NCBI RefSeq assembly: GCF_018131005.1
Contig: NZ_JAFCJK010000002.1
Location: 496,001-560,000 of the forward strand
DNA: 64,000 nucleotides
Reading direction: 5' to 3'
DNA from: Bradyrhizobium lablabi
GTDB lineage: Bacteria > Pseudomonadota > Alphaproteobacteria > Rhizobiales > Xanthobacteraceae
The notes beneath the pieces are model-generated. The model did no database searches, was not told where the DNA came from, and saw only the letters and a program-made list of their open reading frames with translations. Of this stretch, positions 16,613 to 25,209 are shown one piece after another; the first letter of the stretch is position 1, and every line of letters begins with the position of its first letter. The position numbers and the translations under genes were made by a program.

Positions 16613-17647
16613 ATGCCGATGCCACGACGGAAATATGCTTGGGAAAAGCTGTCGGATGAGCAGTTGCTCAAGCAGCGCCTCAGTAGTCTGAGGGTTACGG
16701 TCGAGGGCACCTGGCTCGAGGATTGTCTCAGCACTCTTTACGAAGAGCTCGAGGAGCGAGGGATCCGGCTGCGGCCACACGCGTGGATATCGAGCGAATG
16801 GTTCAGTCCGGCGAAGGTGCCGGGCATTGCCATCCCATTCTATCTCACCCATCCCCGCCTGATGAAGATCGAGAAGAAAATGATGCTCGACGTCGAAGGG
16901 GGCACATGGTCCGAGTGCATGGCCATTCTCCGTCACGAGGCAGGCCATGCCCTCCAGCACGGCTACCAGCTGCAACGCCGCCGACGGTGGCAGCAGCTGT
17001 TCGGCCCGTCTTCCAGACACTACCCGCGCTATTACCGGCCCAATCCGGCCAGCCGGCGTTATGTCCAGCATCTTCGGCTCTGGTACGCCCAGAGTCATCC
17101 GGACGAAGATTTCGCCGAGACCTTCGCGGTGTGGCTGCGACCACGTTCGAGCTGGCGGACGCGATATGTCGGCTGGCCAGCGCTCAAAAAGCTCGAATAT
17201 GTCGACGAGCTGATGGACGAGATCGCAGGGAAGCGACCGCTGATCACGACGCGAGAACGCATCGATCCGCTGCACGAGCTGAACCAAACGCTTGGCGAGC
17301 ACTATAGAAAAAAGCAGGCGTTCTACGCCTTCAAGGCACCGAAGACTTACGACCGCGACCTTTCCCGGCTCTTTTCCGCCGATCCGCGGCATCAACGCAA
17401 GCAACCGGCTTCGGTCTTGATCAGGCGACACCGTGCCCAAATCAGGCAGCTGGTCTCGCGGTGGACGGGCGAGAACCAGCTTACGCTTGATGCCGTGCTT
17501 GACGATATGATCTCTCGCTGCCGCGAGCTCAATCTGCGTGCCGTGGGGCGCGAACAGAAGCTTGTGACCGACTTCACGGTCCTGGTGACAGCCAAGACCA
17601 TGCACGCGCTGTTCGGCCCGTCGCGACGCAAATGGATTGCGCTATGA
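16613..17647 (+). CDS. putative zinc metallopeptidase (HEAGH motif)
   Basis: 344 residues. The gluzincin-type site is visible as ILRHEAGHALQHGYQL (HExxH, residues about 107-115) with a downstream acidic third-ligand candidate in PDEDFAETFAVWL (about 163-175). This fits the putative zinc-binding metallopeptidase family often labelled Peptidase_Mx. There is no signal peptide, so it is probably cytoplasmic. The stop overlaps the ATG of the ATP-grasp gene (ATGA), implying tight co-expression. The substrate is unknown. The start is the ATG at 16613; the second ATG at 16619 is possible. Confidence 0.8.
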   Translation: MPMPRRKYAWEKLSDEQLLKQRLSSLRVTVEGTWLEDCLSTLYEELEERGIRLRPHAWISSEWFSPAKVPGIAIPFYLTHPRLMKIEKKMMLDVEGGTWSECMAILRHEAGHALQHGYQLQRRRRWQQLFGPSSRHYPRYYRPNPASRRYVQHLRLWYAQSHPDEDFAETFAVWLRPRSSWRTRYVGWPALKKLEYVDELMDEIAGKRPLITTRERIDPLHELNQTLGEHYRKKQAFYAFKAPKTYDRDLSRLFSADPRHQRKQPASVLIRRHRAQIRQLVSRWTGENQLTLDAVLDDMISRCRELNLRAVGREQKLVTDFTVLVTAKTMHALFGPSRRKWIAL

Positions 17648-18678
17648 GACGCCTCCGTGTTCTGGTGCTCATGCATCCGGACTTCGTGCCTCCGGACTCG
17701 ACCGACGGATACACTGCGCGGCAGATCAATGAATGGAAAACAGAATACGACGTCGTAAGTACCTTGCGCGTGGCCGGCCATGAGGTTCGCCCACTCGGCG
17801 TGCAGGAGGAGATCAAGCCGGTCCGCGACGAAATAGAGAGCTTCAAGCCACATGTGGTCTTCACGTTGCTTGAGGAATTCCACTATTTGGCGATGTATGA
17901 CCAGCACATCGCAAGCTATCTTGAGTTGATGCGGGTCCCGTATACCGGCTGTAACCCGCGTGGCCTGATCCTGGCCCGCGGCAAGGATTTGTCCAAGACG
18001 CTGGTGCACCATCGCCGGATCGCGGTGCCAGCCTTCGCCGTGTTTCCGATGCGCCGCAAGGTCAAACGCCCGGCGCGTCTTGCGCTGCCGCTTATCGTGA
18101 AGAGCCTGAACTTGGATGGATCCTTTGGTATCTCGCAGGCATCCATCGTCGATACGGATGAGAAGCTCGCAGAGCGGGTTGCCTTCATTCACGAGCGGAT
18201 CGGAACCGCTGCCATAGCCGAGCAATATATTGAGGGACGGGAGCTCTACGTCGGCGTGATCGGCAATCATCGGCTGCGAGTTCTGCCGGTTTGGGAACTG
18301 GAATTTGGCAGCATGGGCGGTCAGGGGGCGCGGCGCATAGCCACTGAAAAAGCCAAACACGATCCGAGCTATCAGGAGCGCGTTGGAATAGCAGATGGGC
18401 CCGCAAAGAACCTTGCGCCGGAACTATCCGCCCGTATTCAGCAGGCCGCGAAACGGATCTACCGAACACTGGGGCTCGATGGATATGCGCGGATCGACTT
18501 TCGTCTGTCCGCGGACGGCATCCCGTATTTCATCGAAGCGAATCCGAATCCCGAAATCGCGAAGAGCCAAGAGTTTGCTACAGCAGCTCGCCATGACGGG
18601 CTCGATTACCCGGGTCTCCTGCATCGCATCCTGACTCTCGGAATGAGCCGTGCAAAGGCAGGCGTATCTCCAGGCTGA
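17644..18678 (+). CDS. ATP-grasp ligase related to D-alanine--D-alanine ligase
   Basis: 344 residues from the ATG at 17644. ATP-grasp features: a nucleotide-binding lysine in PLIVKSLNLDGSFGIS, a central acidic loop in EQYIEGRELYVGVIG, and the Mg-binding end ARIDFRLSADGIPYFIEANPNPE. Canonical Ddl ends ...ExNTxPG, so this enzyme is a divergent relative that probably joins other carboxylate and amine partners. It is coupled to the HEAGH peptidase gene, suggesting a shared peptide-like substrate (inference). Confidence 0.85.
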   Translation: MRRLRVLVLMHPDFVPPDSTDGYTARQINEWKTEYDVVSTLRVAGHEVRPLGVQEEIKPVRDEIESFKPHVVFTLLEEFHYLAMYDQHIASYLELMRVPYTGCNPRGLILARGKDLSKTLVHHRRIAVPAFAVFPMRRKVKRPARLALPLIVKSLNLDGSFGISQASIVDTDEKLAERVAFIHERIGTAAIAEQYIEGRELYVGVIGNHRLRVLPVWELEFGSMGGQGARRIATEKAKHDPSYQERVGIADGPAKNLAPELSARIQQAAKRIYRTLGLDGYARIDFRLSADGIPYFIEANPNPEIAKSQEFATAARHDGLDYPGLLHRILTLGMSRAKAGVSPG

Positions 18679-18830
18679 AGGGTCGCCACGAGTCCAATAT
18701 GGACGATAGCAGTGCGAGCTCAAAGGTCGATTGGGCGTGGCCCGATACGTGTGCCGCGACACGTGGTGAACCCCCGCCGGTTCATCGACGACAAATGCGC
18801 GAGTAGGACGATTGCAGGTGCCGGAACACG

Positions 18831-19925
18831 ATGAGCGACCTTATCATTGACGCGAACGTCATCAGGAACATTGCGCAAGGAAATCGCGCTGCGGCAGAGG
18901 CCCTGACAAAGCTGATCAAATCGGGTCGTCGGGTCTACATCGCGCGGGCCGCCTGGAACGAGCTGTCCGAGCAGTATCGTGAGTTGCTGAAGGACCTGGG
19001 CGTCGGGTTCTCGCCCGATTCATCCAAACTTGAACTCATCAAGGCGCGCGGAAACGTCTATGCCGATAACATTCTGCAGGAGCCGCGCCCAAGCAAAGGA
19101 ATTTCAGGCCCAATGCCGGAATATGGCGGCAAACGGGACCCGATCTCCGGATTGAAAACGAGGCCTGGCGATGCGTTTGTCGGCGCGGAAGCCAAGTCCC
19201 TTGATGCCGAGCTATGGACGTTAGACCAGCAATTCGCCAAGCAGGCCCGCCAGCAGGGCGTCAAGATCGCCGCTGAATCGCGTATCCCGTCCGTCGGAGG
19301 CGCTGAAGAAATCGCCGAGGCCCGCGTGCTGCTCCGCCCGGCGCTACCCATGCCGAAACCGTCTCCGGTCGGCGGCCTGCGGGTGCGCTTAATCGAGGCC
19401 AAGGCTGGCTTCAAGCTGGGTTTGCGCGCCGCTTTGAGTGCCGAAAATATCGCTTCGATGATTCCGGACGTGATACTTGCCGTCGCGGACAAAGTTGCAG
19501 CTCGCGAGGCAATCCGGAGGATTGCGACCAAATTCATCAAAGAGGGGTTTGCAAAAGGTGTTGCGGCGGGTGTGATGCGTTGGACGGAAGAGGAAGTGGG
19601 ATCAAATCTCATGAACCACGTCACGCATTTTCGGGTTCAGGGCCTGGGAGATCCGGCAGGTTTTCTAACTTTGTCTTACATCCTCAAGCTTGCCGAAGTG
19701 TACGAAAACTATGCCGTGCACATAGGATATCAATTCAGCTCTGCAAAATCGCCGGAATGGAAGGACGACATACGAAACAAGGGGTTCGCCACTCTAAAAG
19801 AGCGCGGATATTATTTCGGGCAAAATCCCGATGCACTGTTCGAGTACGAGTTCATCGATAAACTCGCCTTCGTCCTCCATCACACGACCGACTCGATCGT
19901 TGAACCCGCAATCCGGTACCATTGA
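18831..19925 (+). CDS. PIN-like domain protein with unrecognised C-terminal domain
   Basis: 364 residues. The N-terminus LIIDANVIRNIAQGNRAAAE and the segment RPGDAFVGAEAKSLDAELWT match the acidic-residue layout of a PIN nuclease fold (Asp at residue 6; later Asp in GDAFVGAEA and LDAELWTLD). Residues about 190-364 form a separate domain (KAGFKLGLRAALSAENIAS, ending FIDKLAFVLHHTTDSIVEPA) that I do not recognise. ATG with no strong Shine-Dalgarno. It stands alone, with no antitoxin-like partner, so it is not a typical VapC. Confidence 0.65.
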   Translation: MSDLIIDANVIRNIAQGNRAAAEALTKLIKSGRRVYIARAAWNELSEQYRELLKDLGVGFSPDSSKLELIKARGNVYADNILQEPRPSKGISGPMPEYGGKRDPISGLKTRPGDAFVGAEAKSLDAELWTLDQQFAKQARQQGVKIAAESRIPSVGGAEEIAEARVLLRPALPMPKPSPVGGLRVRLIEAKAGFKLGLRAALSAENIASMIPDVILAVADKVAAREAIRRIATKFIKEGFAKGVAAGVMRWTEEEVGSNLMNHVTHFRVQGLGDPAGFLTLSYILKLAEVYENYAVHIGYQFSSAKSPEWKDDIRNKGFATLKERGYYFGQNPDALFEYEFIDKLAFVLHHTTDSIVEPAIRYH

Positions 19926-20001
19926 GCAGGACGTGTACTCACTCCAGTGCCAGTGCACATAATGCCATGATGCCGGTCGCGATGCGTTAAGCGCCCTCGG
20001 G

Positions 20002-20041
20002 TCGAGGGAGCAGGGCGTGTCCTGCACGTCTGCTCCCTCGA
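20002..20041 (+). terminator. hairpin between convergent genes
   Basis: TCGAGGGAGCAG (20002-20013) and CTGCTCCCTCGA (20030-20041) form a perfect 12-bp stem between the stops of the PIN-like gene and the MmgE/PrpD gene. It probably terminates or insulates both; a T-tract is absent. Confidence 0.5.
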
Positions 20042-20056
20042 GGACAGCCGATCGGC

Positions 20057-21526
20057 TCAGGCCGAAACCGACATTTTTGCAATCTCGGCCGCGCTGGTCA
20101 GGGATTCGACGTTCCAGCACGTATCCATCACCCGGCGTATCGCGGGCGTTGCGATGATGCCATCAGCCAGATCGCTGAACTTGGTCTCGAGTTGCTTGTC
20201 GGTCATCGGCATTTCCACGCTGCCGATGGCGTGTTCGATATGGCGATGCAGTTGCCGGCCGTCCTTCAGCACGATGGTCATATCGACCTGCGCGGGGTCG
20301 ATTCCGCGCGTGACAACGGGAACGACCTTGCTGCGCAGCGCGACCATCACGGGATCGGTGACGGCGCGATCGCTGAACTGCTTTTCGCCGCCGGCGCCTT
20401 CGACCAGCGCGACCGCGACGGCATGATAGATGCTGAACTTGCCTTCGAGTCCTTCACGCGGCGTCTTCTTGCCGGTCAGCTCGAGCACCAGCGGATGAAC
20501 CTTGAGATCGACGCGCTCGATCTGATCGGCGGACAACTTGTTCTCGTTGCGCAACTGGATTGCCGCATCGATGGCCGGGTGCATCACAATTCCGCATGCG
20601 AATGGCTTGTATGTATTCAGCGCGGCCTCGTAACGCTTGCCGAGGTCGCCGAGAATCTCGTCGTAATCCTGCTTGGTGCTGATAGTGTGGGCCCAGCCGC
20701 GCTTGGCTTCGATCATGCCATCGGACGACGTGAAATTCTTTGACGCCAGCATGGCCGCGAAAATTCCGCTGCTGGCCGCCCGGCCCGGATTGAAGCTCTT
20801 GTTCATCGAGCCGAACGACTCGCGCAGGCCGACCGGCTGCGATGCCGCCAGGCCCAGAGCCCACACCATCTGCTGTTCGTTGAGCTTCAACAGCTTTCCG
20901 ACGGCCGCCGCCGAACCGAACACCCCCGCGGTGCCGGTAATATGCCAGCCGACGTCGTAGTGGTTCGGGTAGACCGCGTTTCCGATCCGGCACTCGGTCT
21001 CGACACCAAGTACGAGCGCGTTGAGAAATTCCTTGCCCGTGACCGGCTGCATCTCCGCGAGCGCGAGGATGGCGGACGCCACCGGCCCGGCGGGATGAAT
21101 GACGGTCTTGAGGTGGGTATCGTCGTAATCGAAGATGTGGCTCGATACACCGTTGATGAAGGCGGCATTCATGATGTCGAACCGTTCGCGACGGCCGAGC
21201 AGCGAGGCCTGAGCCGGGCCCGAAAACGGCGCGAGCGCCGAGACCGCGATATCGACCGTCTGATGACGCGATCCGCCGATGGCGACGCCGACCCAGTTCA
21301 GCAGTGTTCGCACGCCCTCCTTGCGCACATTGTCCGGAAGGTCCTCGTACTTCGCCGTGACGAGGTAGTGCGCAAGCTGCCTCGTCACGTCTTTCGGCGG
21401 AGCGACCTTGGCCGCAGCGCCAGAGGCGGCGCCGGCCGCCTGCGCGAACGCCGTGTCTCCGGCGATGGTGGCGAGCGGGAGCGCCGCCGCAACCTGAAGC
21501 ATGGTCCTGCGATCTGTTGTTGACAT
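20057..21526 (-). CDS. MmgE/PrpD family protein with Tat-like signal
   Basis: 489 residues from the ATG at 21526, preceded by GGAGGAAATCAC. The N-terminus TDRRTMLQVAAALPLATIAG resembles a twin-arginine signal ending near AFAQA, so it is probably exported folded. The rest is a 2-methylcitrate dehydratase-like MmgE/PrpD chain (LAHYLVTAKYEDLPDNVRKE; SSHIFDYDDTHLKTVIHPAG; ASQPVGLRESFGSMNKSFNP). Many family members are isomerases or dehydratases of unknown substrate. A Zn-dependent amidohydrolase gene follows upstream on the same strand, possibly the same operon. Confidence 0.9.
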   Translation of the reverse strand: MSTTDRRTMLQVAAALPLATIAGDTAFAQAAGAASGAAAKVAPPKDVTRQLAHYLVTAKYEDLPDNVRKEGVRTLLNWVGVAIGGSRHQTVDIAVSALAPFSGPAQASLLGRRERFDIMNAAFINGVSSHIFDYDDTHLKTVIHPAGPVASAILALAEMQPVTGKEFLNALVLGVETECRIGNAVYPNHYDVGWHITGTAGVFGSAAAVGKLLKLNEQQMVWALGLAASQPVGLRESFGSMNKSFNPGRAASSGIFAAMLASKNFTSSDGMIEAKRGWAHTISTKQDYDEILGDLGKRYEAALNTYKPFACGIVMHPAIDAAIQLRNENKLSADQIERVDLKVHPLVLELTGKKTPREGLEGKFSIYHAVAVALVEGAGGEKQFSDRAVTDPVMVALRSKVVPVVTRGIDPAQVDMTIVLKDGRQLHRHIEHAIGSVEMPMTDKQLETKFSDLADGIIATPAIRRVMDTCWNVESLTSAAEIAKMSVSA

Positions 21527-21693
21527 GTGATTTCCTCCGAACGGTACGTCGCTGCAATCGATTAGCCGCCCGACGTCTCCGATGGAGATCAAGATGCCGT
21601 TACCATGCCTTTGCGACCTTGCTGCTCTGCGTCGTGGCGCAGGCTGTCAACGCGGCCGCCAACTTGGTCGCCTCGTGTCTGTCGTGCGACCGC

Positions 21694-22926
21694 TCACTGT
21701 GCAAGCAGGCGCCGACAGGTTTCGACAAAAACGCGAGCCCCCGTGACGATGTCGGCATCGGCGGTATTTTCGGTCCAGTGATGGCTGATGCCGCCAATCG
21801 ACGGCACGAAAAGCATGGCCGACGGCATGATGGTGGCGAGGATCTGGGCGTCATGACCGGCGCCGCTCGGCATGCGGATTGATTTGCCGCCGGCGAAGTC
21901 AGCGCCGGCGGCCTCGATCGCATCCTGGAAGGCGGCGCTCATCGTCGCGGGCACACCGGTCCTGAGACGTTCCACCTCGATGCTGCAGCGGCCTTGCGCC
22001 GTCACGTCGGCTGCCATGCGGCGAAGATGTGCCTCGAGGCGTTCGATCACATTCGGATCGTCGTCACGGATTTGAAACAGCATCTCGGCACGGCCCGGGA
22101 TGATGCTCGGCGCGCCGGGTTCGAGCGTGATGCGGCCGGTGGTCCATACCGTGCGCTGTCCGCACAGGGCAGGGAAGCTGTCGTCGATCGCGACGCAAAA
22201 TCTCGCAAGCGCGAGGCCCGCATCCTTGCGGATCGCCATTCGAGTCGTGCCGGCATGATTCTGCTCGCCAGTGAATGTGATCCGGTATTGCCAGATGCCG
22301 ACGATCGAGGTGACGACACCGATCTTGAGACCGCTGCTCTCGAGCGTCTCGCCTTGCTCGATATGCGCCTCGAGATAACCGACATGACGTCCCGGCTCGG
22401 CGTGCAGGCGTTCGCGGCCGGCGAGGCCCACTTCGCGCAGCGCCTCGCGCATCGTGCGGTCGCTGTTGCGATCGCGCGCCGCGTCGATGTCGATCTCGGT
22501 CACGGCTCCGGCGTAGGACCGACTGCCAAGGAAGTTGCCGAAATGCCCTTCCTCGTCGCACCATGCGGCAACCTCGACCGCGCCGCGCGCGTCGGGATCG
22601 GAATTGATCACCCGCGCGGCCTCGAGCGCATAGATGACGCCGAGCGGTCCATCGAGCCAGCCGGCATGGTTCTGACTTTCGAGGTGCGAGCCCGCAAGCA
22701 GCTTCGGCCCTGCTTTCGTAGTCCTGCCGAACACGTTTCCAATCCCATCGATCGTGGCGGCGAGGCCGGCATCGGGCAGCCGCTGCGCCAGCCATTCGAG
22801 CGAGCGCATGTGGGCTTGAGAAAAAGTCGGCTTGTGCACGCCGCTCTTGTAAGTGCCGATGCTGCGCAGCGCGTTGAGATCGGCGAGCACGCGCGCACCG
22901 TCGAATCGGCCGGTGACGTCAGGCAT
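21694..22926 (-). CDS. Zn-dependent amidase, hydantoinase/carbamoylase family (M20-like)
   Basis: 410 residues. Ligands and motifs of the allantoate amidohydrolase / N-carbamoyl-L-amino-acid hydrolase family are visible: GSHLESQNHAGWLDGPLGV (metal His and Asp), CDEEGHFGNFLGSRSYAG (Glu pair), EAHIEQGETLE (His), SGAGHDAQ and GGISHHWTE. It hydrolyses a linear amide such as an N-carbamoyl amino acid or ureide; the exact substrate is not determined. It lies 168 bp from the MmgE/PrpD gene on the same strand. Confidence 0.9.
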   Translation of the reverse strand: MPDVTGRFDGARVLADLNALRSIGTYKSGVHKPTFSQAHMRSLEWLAQRLPDAGLAATIDGIGNVFGRTTKAGPKLLAGSHLESQNHAGWLDGPLGVIYALEAARVINSDPDARGAVEVAAWCDEEGHFGNFLGSRSYAGAVTEIDIDAARDRNSDRTMREALREVGLAGRERLHAEPGRHVGYLEAHIEQGETLESSGLKIGVVTSIVGIWQYRITFTGEQNHAGTTRMAIRKDAGLALARFCVAIDDSFPALCGQRTVWTTGRITLEPGAPSIIPGRAEMLFQIRDDDPNVIERLEAHLRRMAADVTAQGRCSIEVERLRTGVPATMSAAFQDAIEAAGADFAGGKSIRMPSGAGHDAQILATIMPSAMLFVPSIGGISHHWTENTADADIVTGARVFVETCRRLLAQ

Positions 22927-23060
22927 GGCAATGACTCCGTGTTGGCTCTTTCGCGCCCATTATTCGTCTTTTTTCGCTGGCGTGATCGGCCTGCGGCATG
23001 GAACGGTTTGTTAGCGGTTCCTGCCATAAGTCCAAGCACGAGTTGGGGCAGAGCACAATC

Positions 23061-23402
23061 ATGTCAGACGTCGGGAATCGCCTGAGCCGCATCGCCATCC
23101 TGCTCCTGCCCATCGCGCTCGGCGCGTGTGCGCAGTACAGCATGATGAACAGCCAGGCTTCGACGGGGCCGGCGCCACTGGCCTGGGACGGCGCGGGCCG
23201 GGATCCCAACCTCGCGCCGGCTGCCCCTCGGCGCGTCCGGAATGCGTCACGGGCCGTCGCGCAATCGCCTGATGACACAGATGCGCTGGGGATCGATGCG
23301 GATGAGAGTCTGGCGCGTAAACTGGTGATTTGCCGCGCCTGTATCGCGCCATCGGAGCCGGCGAACAGCCGCGAGGACGTCGCCCACGTCGCCAATCGCT
23401 AA
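23061..23402 (+). CDS. small lipoprotein
   Basis: 113 residues from the ATG at 23061. The signal sequence ends in the lipobox LGAC (LLPIALGACAQYSMMN), so it should be lipidated on that Cys. The mature part is polar with no known domain and contains a CRAC segment near residue 95. The gene lies just upstream of tRNA-Glu. The ATG choice is guided by the signal peptide. Confidence 0.65.
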   Translation: MSDVGNRLSRIAILLLPIALGACAQYSMMNSQASTGPAPLAWDGAGRDPNLAPAAPRRVRNASRAVAQSPDDTDALGIDADESLARKLVICRACIAPSEPANSREDVAHVANR

Positions 23403-23545
23403 CATCGAGACGCCGGGAAAGGGGGTTCTTTGAGCGCTTGCCCGGCCGGGCAATCGCCACTATACGTTCGGGCGTCGCGGCCGCGAGCAATGGCGGCCGA
23501 TCCGGTTTATCTCACGGTATAACGTATTGATTTACCGGGAGTTTT

Positions 23546-23620
23546 GCTCCCTTCGTCTATCGGTTAGGACGCCACCCTTTCACGGTGGAGAGAGCGGTTC
23601 GATTCCGCTAGGGAGCGCCA
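23546..23620 (+). tRNA. tRNA-Glu (anticodon TTC)
   Basis: 75 nt with encoded CCA. Acceptor arms GCTCCCT / AGGGAGC, discriminator G, anticodon stem-loop CACC-CTTTCAC-GGTG with TTC, and a T-arm GGTTCGATTCC. It is intact. A degraded integrase immediately downstream suggests that its 3' end served as an attachment site. Confidence 0.95.
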
Positions 23621-23720
23621 GCGCCTCAGAAGACCTAAGAATTCAGTAACATAGCGCAATCATTGGCTTTTCTGCTCTCTAGGTGGTAGCAGGAGGTGAT
23701 AGCTTTTGGCGCGGGTATCG

Positions 23721-24049
23721 ATGGGAATAATCAGGGACAGGCTTGGGACGTACTACGTCCAAAAGCGGGTGCCTGAGCTTAAGAGGCGGTCGCTCGCGTC
23801 CTTGATGCGGATGAACCTCGTCGCGTTTTTCTCAAGAAGTCGCTTGGCACAAAGAGTCTAAAGGAAGCAAAGGCCGCCGCTCCGCACATCGTTGCCGATT
23901 TCAATCGGATCATCGGAGAAGCTGAAGCCAGCCTTAAAGAACAGCCTGTCGTCACGGCGCTCTCCGACATGCAGATCAAGCGCATGGCCGAAAGCTACTA
24001 CGCGACCATGTTGGCCGAGCGCGCCAAAGGGAGTGAAATCAGATGCTGA
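23721..24049 (+). pseudogene. tyrosine recombinase (integrase) N-terminal remnant
   Basis: Starts MGIIRDRLGTYYVQKRVPEL, the N-terminus of phage-type integrases that use a tRNA attachment site. One base is missing after CTTAAG near 23790; in the shifted frame the protein continues EAVARVLDADEPRRVFLKKS, LGTKSLKEAKAAAPHIVADF and so on to a stop at 24049. The catalytic domain is absent. This is the residue of an element that once integrated at tRNA-Glu. Confidence 0.75.
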
Positions 24050-24648
24050 TGTCTCGAACTCTATGGGTACCAATTGCAGCCGCGACGGTTCTTGTTGGCG
24101 TGCTGCATTGCGCGCCAGCTTTCGCACAGGCGCATATCCGCGGCACGCTGACCGCCGCGAACGACGGAACGATCAGTGTTCAAACCGCCAAGGGCGAAAC
24201 TGTATCGATCAAACTCGCCAACGACGCGGGCCTTTTCCTGGTGACGAAGGCCGACATGAGCGCCATCCAGACTGGCAAGTTCGTCGGCATCACGTCTTTC
24301 GAAGAGGAAGGCAAGCGCGTCGCACGCGAGGTTCACGTGTTTGATGAATCTTTGCGCGGTCTAGCCGAGGGGCACTATCCATGGGATCTTGAAGCCAAGC
24401 CAAACATGATGACCAACGCCAATATTTCTAAGGTCGAGGAGGCCGGAACGGACCGCGTTCTCATACTTAATTACAAAGGCGGAGAACAGACGATCACCAT
24501 CCCAAAGAGCGCGACGGTTGTCGCCTTTGACAAGGCACCGGCCGATCAGCTTGCAGTAGGGCGCAAGGTCTTCATTGTTATGAAGAAGGACGGTTCGGAG
24601 GCCGCTGCGGTCGTGATCGGCGCGGAGGGTGTGAAGCCGCCGATGTGA
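24043..24648 (+). CDS. exported hypothetical protein
   Basis: 201 residues (ATG 24043, or 24049 as an alternative). A Sec signal (LWVPIAAATVLVGVLHCAPAFA) precedes a beta-rich chain with two similar halves (HIRGTLTAANDGTISVQTAKG...; ...DRVLILNYKGGEQTITIPKS), which suggests a duplicated OB-like or DUF5666-like fold (inference). It overlaps the end of the integrase remnant, whose decay did not affect this gene. GGGAG lies 9 bases upstream. Confidence 0.7.
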   Translation: MLMSRTLWVPIAAATVLVGVLHCAPAFAQAHIRGTLTAANDGTISVQTAKGETVSIKLANDAGLFLVTKADMSAIQTGKFVGITSFEEEGKRVAREVHVFDESLRGLAEGHYPWDLEAKPNMMTNANISKVEEAGTDRVLILNYKGGEQTITIPKSATVVAFDKAPADQLAVGRKVFIVMKKDGSEAAAVVIGAEGVKPPM

Positions 24649-24655
24649 TGACGCT

Positions 24656-25209
24656 ATAGTCTCGGCGAGGCGATTCGGCCTCACGGCCGAATGGCCTATC
24701 GGCATACGGCGCTGGTCGCAACTTATTTGATCAATGTCGTGCTTCTGACGATTACGAAAGCCGCCAGTCTTTTATAGCCACTATTCAGAAGTGTCACCCT
24801 CACTGAGCGATGTCCGCTCTTGAGCGTAAGAGCGCGCGGCGTGACCCAACGTGCCTAGCCGTGCACAGGGCCAGTACCCCCTACATTCAGCGCGTCAGCA
24901 ATCTGCCGCGGGGTGCTCGCACCGACCTTCTATGCCTCCAGGATGAGCGGCCGGGTGCCTCTAGCGAAACCGCGATGGCCGTGGGGACGACCAAGAGTGT
25001 CCGGTGGACCTCAGGAAGGCTCCGCCGTTGTTCTGAAGGGCACGCTGTCCTGAAGGGTTCGGTATCGCTCGTGCGGCACCACCGGGACATCATCGGTTTC
25101 TGCGGGGACGCTTGGGGAAATACCTATGTGTAAGCACCAACCAACCCGCCCAGCCGTTCAGGGATTACCCAGGATATCGAAAGCTCGACGCGAATGAGGG
25201 ATTGCGGGC
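24656..25209. other. gap with decayed recombinase tail
   Basis: No intact gene. At about 24861-24975 the minus strand reads LILEA-stop-KVGASTPRQIADALNVGG, the helix-turn-helix tail of a serine recombinase broken by an in-frame TAG. The rest holds nothing I can identify. Confidence 0.5.
24861..24975 (-). pseudogene. serine recombinase C-terminal remnant 1
   Basis: The minus-strand peptide KVGASTPRQIADALNVGG parallels AGARTLREIAEALNARG of the remnant at 29456-29760. A TAG stop interrupts it, and no catalytic domain is present nearby. Confidence 0.5.

Noticed and set aside
16463..17605. 380-residue minus-strand frame opposite the HEAGH peptidase
   Set aside because: The plus-strand protein has the catalytic motif and is coupled to the next gene; the antisense frame has no domain.
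18831..19925. Standard VapBC toxin-antitoxin system
   Set aside because: The protein is more than twice VapC length and has no small DNA-binding antitoxin upstream or downstream.
20454..21557. 367-residue frame overlapping the MmgE/PrpD gene in another phase
   Set aside because: Arg-rich composition typical of out-of-frame high-G+C sequence; the MmgE/PrpD frame has full family similarity.
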